Below, one piece after another: positions 1-5,414 of a stretch of 8,306 nt of DNA. This DNA comes from Pseudobutyrivibrio ruminis (GTDB lineage: Bacteria > Bacillota > Clostridia > Lachnospirales > Lachnospiraceae), in contig NZ_SVET01000029.1 in NCBI RefSeq assembly GCF_015057245.1, positions 1-8,306 on the forward strand, given 5' to 3'. Numbering within the stretch: position 1 is the stretch's first letter; every line of letters starts with the position of its first letter. A program made the translations under genes and the position numbers. The notes below the pieces were generated by a model. The model searched no databases, was not told the DNA's origin, and was given only the letters and a program-made list of their open reading frames with translations.

Positions 1-80
1 AGTCTTTAGACTCCAGTGCCGGTAACAAGCCCTTATAGGGCTAGAACAAACCACCGGCTAAGCCGGTGGTTTTGATTTTA
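1..80 (+). mobile_element. Probable right end of an IS200/IS605-type (TnpB) element, with omegaRNA-like 3' hairpins
   Basis: Three compact hairpins follow one another: AGTCT/AGACT (1-5 with 8-12), AGCCC/GGGCT (28-32 with 38-42, loop TTATA), and a strong GC-rich stem (48-58 with 62-72, loop TAA) followed by TTTGATTTT. GCCGGT at 18-23 is also complementary to ACCGGC at 53-58, so an alternative or pseudoknot pairing is possible. This succession, ending in a GC-rich hairpin followed by TTTTGAT, resembles the subterminal right end of IS200/IS605 elements, where the 3' part of the TnpB guide RNA (omegaRNA) is encoded. The transposase or tnpB gene would lie left of the window and is not visible. The same hairpin could simply be an intrinsic terminator of an upstream gene. 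The element assignment rests on remembered resemblance, not a match. Confidence 0.42.
48..79 (+). terminator. GC-rich hairpin followed by a T-rich tail (possible intrinsic terminator)
   Basis: An 11-bp perfect stem (48-58 with 62-72) with a 3-base loop is followed by T-rich DNA interrupted by GA. It would terminate transcription entering from the left and insulate the downstream two-component operon, whether or not it is also the end of an insertion element. Confidence 0.5.
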
Positions 81-117
81 ATCCTATTTCTTAAACAAAT
101 CTTAATAATTTACCCCA

Positions 118-146
118 TTGGAACTTAAGATAATATACAATATTAT
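118..146 (+). promoter_or_regulatory. Sigma-A-type promoter of the two-component operon
   Basis: TTGGAA (118-123) and TATTAT (141-146) are separated by 17 bases, a good match to the vegetative consensus. Transcription would start near 153, giving a 5' leader of about 48 bases before the regulator start at 201. The -10 box lies within a perfect 7-bp inverted repeat (130-136 with 140-146, spacer ACA), which could be an operator or merely a product of AT richness. Confidence 0.55.
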
Positions 147-200
147 ATATTTGTGATTAATCATAGGAGGCCGAAAGGTCCAAACAATATGGGAGATAAA

Positions 201-902
201 ATGAACAAAATTCTAATATGTGATGATGAACCAGATATCATTTCAGCGTTAAAAATCTATCTTGTAAGTGAAGGTTTTGAAGTAATTAGTGCTTCAAATG
301 GAAAGGAAGCAGTAGATGCCATCAAAGCTCAGACTGATATTAAGTTGATTCTAATGGATGTGATGATGCCGGTGATGGATGGCATAGCAGCTATGGCAGA
401 AATAAGAACATTTTCCAATGTGCCAATCATCATGCTTACAGCAAAAAGCGAAGATGCAGATAAGGTTATGGGACTTACAATAGGCGCTGACGATTATGTG
501 ACGAAGCCATTTAATCCAGTGGAGCTGATGGCTAGAGTGAAATCTCAGATTAGAAGATACACGCTACTTGGTGCATCAACAGAGGAAGCTTCTGACAATG
601 ACAGTATCCTTCAAATCGGAGGTATCGAGTTAAACGATAAATCTAAAGAGGTTACACTTGATGGCAATTTGGTAAATCTCACTCCACTAGAATTCGATAT
701 TTTAAAACTTCTTATGACACATAAGGGGGAAGTTCTCTCACCACGCGACATTTATGAGAAGGTTTGGAATGATACAGTGCTTGGCGCAGAAAGCACTGTG
801 GCTGTTCATATCCGCCATCTCAGGGAAAAATTAGAATATGACAGTGCCAATCCAAGATACCTAAAGGCTGTCTGGGGGCACGGATATAAGATTGATGACT
901 AG
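201..902 (+). CDS. OmpR/PhoB-family DNA-binding response regulator
   Basis: This is a 233-residue cytoplasmic response regulator that would be phosphorylated by the histidine kinase encoded just downstream. The receiver domain spans about residues 1-118: acidic pair D8/D9, phospho-acceptor D53 in the LMDVMMP motif, T80 and K102 in the TKPF motif. After a short linker, the winged-helix DNA-binding domain spans about 137-232, with the TPLEFDILKLL signature and a C-terminal GHGYKI wing. Length is normal for the family. I chose the ATG at 201 because it is preceded at proper spacing by GGGAG (191-195) and begins MNKILICDDEPD as expected. The open frame extends upstream through an ATG at 189 and a GTG at 153, but neither has a well-placed ribosome binding site. 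It is the first gene of a two-gene operon. The regulon cannot be read from the sequence. Confidence 0.95.
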   Translation: MNKILICDDEPDIISALKIYLVSEGFEVISASNGKEAVDAIKAQTDIKLILMDVMMPVMDGIAAMAEIRTFSNVPIIMLTAKSEDADKVMGLTIGADDYVTKPFNPVELMARVKSQIRRYTLLGASTEEASDNDSILQIGGIELNDKSKEVTLDGNLVNLTPLEFDILKLLMTHKGEVLSPRDIYEKVWNDTVLGAESTVAVHIRHLREKLEYDSANPRYLKAVWGHGYKIDD

Positions 903-920
903 CTCATCAGGAGGATGATT

Positions 921-3494
921 ATGAAACGACTATACAGTAATGCAAGTAAGATACTTCTTGCAGTGGGATGCACTATTTTTGCATTTATTTGCGTTTTATC
1001 ACTGGTGATATGCGCATTCTTCCAAAGCTGGAAGTTATATTCGAATGATAAAGATGCATTTTCCGATTTTGTTTATCGATATGCAGGCACAAGTTATGTC
1101 ACTTTAGCTCTTTCTGATAATCAGGACGATTTTAATGAAGATAAGCTAGATAAAATGAACTGCTATTATGGCATTATCAAGGGGACAAATGCTGAAAACA
1201 TTGATCTTGATGATGAATCTTTGTATTTATGTAAAAATTTCACCACAACTGTTCCAGATAATGCTTATGTAGGAGATTACAGTATTAATCCAGATACAGA
1301 ATTTGTGCTTAGTGATAATTTCCTGGACATATGGGGTGGCAATCAGATTATTGATGTAAATACCACTGAATGGAAAACTTATGATATCAATGGTATTGGT
1401 TATGATCCTATAAGTCAGAATATGTACGTATATAGTAACGGTGAGTTTTACAAGCTTAGTGAGTCATGCTATGACATCGGTACAGTTGATTATGCCGATG
1501 AAGAATCGAAATCAGAGTATTTGAATTCATCTGTGAATATTATTTACAGAAAAATTTGGGAAGCCAATAAACCGGATGTGGTAGATTATTATACTCCTTT
1601 AGAAGAGGGAGATAGTGACGAGACTACATATACAATAGAAGATGAGGATTCAGAAGGAACAGAAGAAGAAACAGAAGAAGAAACAACAGAAGAATATGAA
1701 GTTGATTATTTGCCTGCAGAACGTGCTCTGCCTAATGCTCCTGTAGAAAATACAGATGGTTTGTATATTGAAGATACTCAGTTTGCCCCTATTACAGATA
1801 GTATAGAAGATTTTGCTATTAATATTTATGTGGACGGGTACGGAGAAGAAGCACCAATGGGTGAATACATTGCTGACTTTTCTACTATACATAACACACT
1901 TTCAGAAATAAATTATGAAGCATATTTAGAAACTGCTTCTACAGTTGAGGTTGCAACTTTAAATCCTGAAACAGAAAATTATGTTTTTGTATGCTTCCCT
2001 AAAGATACATTTAATGGAGTAAATGATTTTTATGCACAGGCTAAATGGTTCATCGGATTTGCCGAGGATACAAAATACGTATTTCCGATAGCAGCGGTAC
2101 TTTCATTTATACTTTCAATCCTATGTTATGTTCTGTTTATGTGCGCAATTGGCCATAAAAAGAATTCCGATGAAATTAGCGTTAATTGGATTGGTAAGGT
2201 TTGGACTGATGTATTTTTCTGGTGCGCTATTATTACGGAATATATTATTTTTGCAATATCCTATTGGCTTGTAGAAGCTATGAGAGATAGCAATTTATCT
2301 CTTGGGATGTCTATATTTATATTTGGAATAGTTACAGCAGCTATGATGGCAGTAGGTCTTATGTGGTCAGCGAACCTTTCGGTTAATGTAAAACTACATC
2401 GCTTCTTCAAGCATACATTTGCCTACAAAATTATCGTCTGGGGGAAGGGGCGGCTTACTATCCTTCATCAGCAGTCAATAAAGATTCGTAAAAATATTAA
2501 ATGGACTAGAAGAATTTGGTTTATCTTTATCGTAATTACGATAATTGAATATTTTGTAATTATGATGTCATATGATACTAGAGGAATTGCGCCTTTCTGG
2601 GTACTTGAAAAAATAGCTTTTGTCATTGTGCTTCGCAAATTATTATATAGCTATGCCAGAATAAAGGAGACAGCCACAGCCCTTGCGGCAGGAGATTTAT
2701 CAGCCAAGGTTGATTTAAAGGGGATGCCACTGTTTTTAGAGGAGCATGCCGTTGCTATGAATCAAATTGGTGATGGTATCAATGTAGCTCTTGATGAGCG
2801 AACCAAAAGCGAGAGAATGAAGACTGAACTTATAACTAATGTCTCTCACGACATTAAGACTCCGCTTACATCCATCATAAACTACGTGGACTTGCTTAAC
2901 AAAGAAAAAATTGATAATGAAAAGGCAAAGGAATATTTGGGAGTCCTTAGTCGCCAGTCAGCTCGTTTGAAAAAGCTAATAGAAGATTTAATAGAAGCAT
3001 CAAAAGCATCTACGGGAAATATTAAATTTACCATGGAAAAAATGAATGCTGTTGTTCTTCTAAATCAATCAATAGGTGAATTTAGCGAAAGACTGGAAGC
3101 TGGCAAGATTACAGTGGTAACAGATTTTCCAGCAGATGACATCTTCCTTATGGCGGACAATCGATATCTTTGGAGAGTTTTTGATAACCTTATGTCCAAC
3201 ATCGTGAAATATGCCCAACCGGATACAAGAGCGTATATTGATTTGAAGAGAGTAGACGGCAAAGTCAGATTTACCTTTAGAAATACATCAAAAAATGAGT
3301 TAAACATTTCAGCAGATGAGCTTATGGAACGCTTTGTCAGAGGAGACAAGTCTCGTTTCACAGACGGAAATGGCTTAGGTCTTTCCATAGCAAAGAGCTT
3401 AACAGAATCTATGGGAGGCTCATTATCCCTTGAAATTGATGGAGATTTGTTTAAAGCAATAGTTGAATTTGACGAGCTCAAAACAGAAGAATAA
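921..3494 (+). CDS. Six-pass membrane sensor histidine kinase with large acidic extracytoplasmic domain
   Basis: An 857-residue membrane kinase, partner of the regulator 18 bases upstream. The start at 921 has AGGAGG (909-914) six bases ahead; the in-frame ATG at 915 abuts that site and is unlikely. Predicted order: TM1 (about 10-34), extracytoplasmic region (about 35-385), TM2 (386-411), TM3 (429-453), TM4 (461-484), a basic cytoplasmic loop, TM5 (532-551), TM6 (558-575), HAMP-like linker with LAAGDLSAKVD (about 586-598), HisKA with SHDIKTPLTS (phospho-acceptor H643), and HATPase_c with N-box NLMSNIVKYA (N760) and GNGLGLSIAKS near 816-826. The catalytic motifs look intact. The outer domain carries a Glu/Asp/Thr-rich tract (about 227-264). 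At about 350 residues it is much larger than in ordinary two-TM kinases, and I do not recognise its fold. The ligand is unknown. No clear terminator follows, so some transcripts may continue into the next gene. Confidence 0.93.
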   Translation: MKRLYSNASKILLAVGCTIFAFICVLSLVICAFFQSWKLYSNDKDAFSDFVYRYAGTSYVTLALSDNQDDFNEDKLDKMNCYYGIIKGTNAENIDLDDESLYLCKNFTTTVPDNAYVGDYSINPDTEFVLSDNFLDIWGGNQIIDVNTTEWKTYDINGIGYDPISQNMYVYSNGEFYKLSESCYDIGTVDYADEESKSEYLNSSVNIIYRKIWEANKPDVVDYYTPLEEGDSDETTYTIEDEDSEGTEEETEEETTEEYEVDYLPAERALPNAPVENTDGLYIEDTQFAPITDSIEDFAINIYVDGYGEEAPMGEYIADFSTIHNTLSEINYEAYLETASTVEVATLNPETENYVFVCFPKDTFNGVNDFYAQAKWFIGFAEDTKYVFPIAAVLSFILSILCYVLFMCAIGHKKNSDEISVNWIGKVWTDVFFWCAIITEYIIFAISYWLVEAMRDSNLSLGMSIFIFGIVTAAMMAVGLMWSANLSVNVKLHRFFKHTFAYKIIVWGKGRLTILHQQSIKIRKNIKWTRRIWFIFIVITIIEYFVIMMSYDTRGIAPFWVLEKIAFVIVLRKLLYSYARIKETATALAAGDLSAKVDLKGMPLFLEEHAVAMNQIGDGINVALDERTKSERMKTELITNVSHDIKTPLTSIINYVDLLNKEKIDNEKAKEYLGVLSRQSARLKKLIEDLIEASKASTGNIKFTMEKMNAVVLLNQSIGEFSERLEAGKITVVTDFPADDIFLMADNRYLWRVFDNLMSNIVKYAQPDTRAYIDLKRVDGKVRFTFRNTSKNELNISADELMERFVRGDKSRFTDGNGLGLSIAKSLTESMGGSLSLEIDGDLFKAIVEFDELKTEE
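1659..1694 (+). repeat. In-frame short tandem repeat encoding TEEE units in the sensor domain
   Basis: Two exact copies of the 12-mer ACAGAAGAAGAA (1659-1670 and 1671-1682) are followed by ACA and a shortened third copy ACAGAAGAA (1686-1694). They encode TEEE-TEEE-TTEE within the acidic tract of the kinase's extracytoplasmic domain. Gain or loss of a unit would keep the frame and only change linker length. Confidence 0.85.
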
Positions 3495-3513
3495 AAATAA
3501 TAAACTTAATCTA

Positions 3514-3541
3514 TAAACTTGTGGCAAAATCTATCCGATAT
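3514..3541 (+). promoter_or_regulatory. Candidate sigma-28 (FliA/SigD) flagellar promoter
   Basis: TAAA (3514-3517), a 16-base spacer, then TCCGATAT (3534-3541). This closely resembles the SigD/FliA consensus TAAA-N15-GCCGATAT, with one mismatch in the -10 element and one extra spacer base. It lies 31 bases upstream of a gene for a FliD-like protein, so the context supports a late flagellar promoter. No equally good vegetative promoter is visible in this gap. Confidence 0.6.
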
Positions 3542-3572
3542 AAGATGTGGAGAATGAAAAAGGAGGGTTTTG

Positions 3573-4208
3573 ATGAGTACGATTAATAATTCTTATGAGT
3601 ATTATCAGAGTAGTCAAGGTCTGCTTTCACTGTTAAATAGCAAAAAAAGTGGAAATGCGCTTATCGACCAAATCATCTCAAACAATGATTTGAAATATCA
3701 GCAGAAGATGGAATCCATGGGACTATCATCTAGTAGCTCCAACAGCAAATACAAAAATGTTGATAAGGCTGCTACAAATCTTTTGGATGCTCTTTCAAAC
3801 CTTGCTGATAAATCTTTATATGAGGCAGAGTCAGGAAAAGAATATGATAATGCTGACTTGTTAAAGGGAGTTACTAATTTTGTAACAGCTTACAACAGCA
3901 CTATTACAAATCTGACTTCATGTGGCGGTACATTATACAATACATTCCAATCAGAGTTTTTAGAGGCTTATAAAGCAAAGGCTGAGGATTTTGCAAATAT
4001 CGGAATTACAATGAGCAGCGATAACAAGCTTGTAATCGACCAGGAAAAACTCGTAGCAGCAAATCCAGAGGATATCAAAGCTCTACTCGGTAGTACCTCT
4101 TCATACTACAAAAATATTGCCAGCACAGTTGATTCTATTGATACAATAGTTAACAAGGCTATGGCACTAAGCTCAGGAACTTATAGTTCGAGTGGCTTGA
4201 TGCTTTAA
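3573..4208 (+). CDS. FliD-like (flagellar cap C-domain-like) short protein
   Basis: A 211-residue protein with no signal peptide or membrane segment. It starts at the ATG at 3573, with AGGAGG (3561-3566) six bases upstream. Residues about 98-180 resemble the C-terminal part of flagellar hook-associated protein 2 (FliD): a FVTAYNSTI helix, then NIGITMSSDNKLVID followed by a KLVAANPEDIKALLG-type helix. The N-terminal half is a Ser/Asn-rich helical stretch with a poly-Ser run near 52-56, and the usual FliD N-terminal coiled coil and D2/D3 domains are absent. True FliD proteins are normally 450 residues or more, so this is a reduced relative, a secreted flagellar accessory protein or a cap variant, not canonical fliD. 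A sigma-28-like promoter upstream and a strong terminator downstream suggest a single-gene motility unit. Similarity is judged from motif pattern only. Confidence 0.6.
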   Translation: MSTINNSYEYYQSSQGLLSLLNSKKSGNALIDQIISNNDLKYQQKMESMGLSSSSSNSKYKNVDKAATNLLDALSNLADKSLYEAESGKEYDNADLLKGVTNFVTAYNSTITNLTSCGGTLYNTFQSEFLEAYKAKAEDFANIGITMSSDNKLVIDQEKLVAANPEDIKALLGSTSSYYKNIASTVDSIDTIVNKAMALSSGTYSSSGLML

Positions 4209-4225
4209 ACGATATTAAGGATATC

Positions 4226-4270
4226 AAAAGGTTCATGGATGAAATAACAATCATTCATGAACCTTTTTTT
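4226..4270 (+). terminator. Strong rho-independent terminator
   Basis: A 17-bp stem (4226-4242 with 4251-4267, one G-T pair, 8-base loop AATAACAA) runs into seven consecutive T (4264-4270). It lies 17 bases after the FliD-like stop codon and ends 24 bases before the next ATG at 4295. Confidence 0.9.
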
Positions 4271-4294
4271 ATTTGCAAGGTATAGGAGAAGACT

Positions 4295-4903
4295 ATGCAG
4301 ATATCATTTGATTTAGGAAACATGAGTTTTCAAAATAATAGTATAGATGGCCAAACGGTATCAGCTCATTTGACGAATGTGGTTAGAAAATTATAGGAGG
4401 AAGCCTCTGATTCAAATAGCAAGGAAGATCCTAAGCTGATGGAAAAAATACAGGCAAAAATAAAAAGCGGGAAAAGGCTAACTAAAAAGGAAGAGTCATA
4501 TTTAAAAGAGCACAATCTAGAACTCTATCTACAATATCTCAGAATAAGAAGAATGGCTGAAAATCTGGAGCATCAGCTGAAGACTGCTCAGTCTAAAGAA
4601 GAGGTTAACGACATAATTTTCTTTGCTTACAACAGTATTTCAGATAAAGATGAATATAAAACAGCTATAATTGCAGCCTTGGATGAAGTAGTAAGGGAAT
4701 TCAAAAAGACAGATGCATATGCTAGTTTGCCTAGCAATAATGATGAGATAGAAGAGGCAAGAAAAACTAATAGAAACAAAGGCGAGGGCTTGGAGGACGA
4801 GGATGAAAATGCTAGTATAGGAGAAGATGATTTTGATGTTATGGCATGGTCTCCTTTACAAGAAGTAATAGATTCTATGCCGAATCTGGATTTACAGTCT
4901 TAG
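4295..4903 (+). pseudogene. Hypothetical gene split by an in-frame amber codon (TAG 4394-4396)
   Basis: Reading from the ATG at 4295, which has AGGAGAA (4284-4290) four bases upstream, gives 33 codons (start MQISFDLGNMSF, end NVVRKL) and then a TAG at 4394-4396. The same frame continues without another stop through EEASDSNSKEDPKL into the open reading frame at 4439 and ends with TAG at 4901. The whole is 202 codons including the amber. Continuity of frame, the good ribosome site on the upstream piece and the lack of one at proper spacing for the downstream piece all suggest one gene interrupted by a nonsense change. Alternatives are a sequencing error, amber read-through, or reinitiation at 4439, since the TAG sits inside TATAGGAGG, itself a strong Shine-Dalgarno sequence. 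I do not recognise the family with certainty. Confidence 0.65.
4439..4903 (+). CDS. Hypothetical charged helical protein (3' open part of the split gene)
   Basis: This is the 154-residue stretch that remains open after the amber codon. It begins MEKIQAKIKSGKRLTKKEE and has no signal peptide or membrane segment. Residues 1-60 are Lys/Glu-rich and probably helical; KSGKRLTKKEESYLKEHNLELY (about 9-30) resembles a module I remember from uncharacterised Lachnospiraceae proteins, of unknown function. Residues about 100-135 are acidic (GLEDEDENASIGEDDFD). If translated independently, its only ribosome site is a weakly placed AAGGAAG (4421-4427), about 11 bases from the ATG; the strong AGGAGG at 4395-4400 is 38 bases away, too far for direct use. 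It lies 12 bases ahead of the phosphatase gene, so the two are probably co-transcribed. No function is assigned. Confidence 0.6.
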   Translation: MEKIQAKIKSGKRLTKKEESYLKEHNLELYLQYLRIRRMAENLEHQLKTAQSKEEVNDIIFFAYNSISDKDEYKTAIIAALDEVVREFKKTDAYASLPSNNDEIEEARKTNRNKGEGLEDEDENASIGEDDFDVMAWSPLQEVIDSMPNLDLQS

Positions 4904-4915
4904 TGGAGGATAATA

Positions 4916-5368
4916 ATGACTAAAATACTTTTTGTTTGCCATGGTTCAATTTGTCGCTCGCCTATGGCCAAATATGTAATGCAGGATATGGTAGACAAAC
5001 GCGGAATTGCAGAGGATTTCTATATCGACTGTGCAGCTATGACATACGAGGAAATAGGCAATCCAGTATATCCACCAGTTAGACAACTGCTTAATGAAAA
5101 AGGCATAGACTGCAGCGGCTATGGAGCTCGTCACATTAGAAAGGACGAGTATAGAGATTTTGATTATATAATTGGAATGGATGCAGAAAATATGCGTGAC
5201 CTACGCTATGAATTTGGTGAAGACAGGGACAACAAAATATACAGGCTTCTTGATTTTACCGATAGACCACGTGATATTGATGATCCTTGGTACACTCGAA
5301 AGTTTGACGTTTGTTATAGGGATGTATTGGCTGGTTGCGAAGGCCTTTTAATGCATCTAAATGATTAA
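4916..5368 (+). CDS. Low-molecular-weight protein tyrosine phosphatase
   Basis: A 150-residue cytoplasmic phosphatase of the LMW-PTP/arsenate reductase-like family, which removes phosphate from protein tyrosine. The P-loop VCHGSICRSP carries nucleophile C8 and R14 in the C-X5-R-S arrangement. The general acid is D123 in the IDDPWY motif, where D-P-(W/Y) is the family signature. Length is standard (about 150). The start at 4916 has GGAGGA (4905-4910) five bases upstream. It follows the hypothetical gene by 12 bases. In Gram-positive bacteria such enzymes often accompany exopolysaccharide tyrosine kinases, but none is in this window, so the substrate is unknown. Both catalytic elements are present and activity is likely. 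Confidence 0.93.
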   Translation: MTKILFVCHGSICRSPMAKYVMQDMVDKRGIAEDFYIDCAAMTYEEIGNPVYPPVRQLLNEKGIDCSGYGARHIRKDEYRDFDYIIGMDAENMRDLRYEFGEDRDNKIYRLLDFTDRPRDIDDPWYTRKFDVCYRDVLAGCEGLLMHLND

Positions 5369-5381
5369 TATTGATAACAAG

Positions 5382-5414
5382 AAAAGCTCTTAGTCTTGCT
5401 GGCTAAGAGCTTTT
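5382..5414. terminator. Bidirectional terminator between convergent genes
   Basis: A 12-bp perfect stem (5382-5393 with 5403-5414) with a 9-base loop has TTTT at its plus-strand 3' end and, on the minus strand, CTTTTC followed by T-rich sequence. It serves the phosphatase gene on the plus strand and the GGDEF/EAL gene on the minus strand. The minus-strand gene's last codons and stop lie inside the right arm of the stem. Confidence 0.8.

Noticed and set aside
153..200. GTG at 153 or ATG at 189 as start of the response regulator
   Set aside because: Neither has a ribosome site at normal spacing, and the extra residues lie outside the receiver domain. The ATG at 201 has GGGAG at good spacing and gives the canonical N-terminus. 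The transcript itself probably starts near 153.
915..920. ATG at 915 as start of the histidine kinase
   Set aside because: It directly abuts the AGGAGG ribosome site, leaving no spacing. The ATG at 921 is correctly placed.
1650..1892. 80-codon minus-strand open frame
   Set aside because: Its Phe/Cys-rich ending is the reverse of the GAA repeat in the kinase gene, a composition artefact.
3065..3481. 138-codon minus-strand open frame
   Set aside because: It lies wholly antisense to the kinase ATP-binding domain, whose motifs are clearly coding. It has no ribosome site or recognisable domain.
4200..4216. CGATAT near the FliD-like stop codon as a second sigma-28 promoter for the split gene
   Set aside because: There is no TAAA at the right distance upstream, and the strong terminator lies just downstream of where transcription would start.
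4946..5134. 62-codon minus-strand open frame
   Set aside because: It is antisense to the phosphatase gene, which has all its catalytic motifs. Nothing supports the antisense frame.
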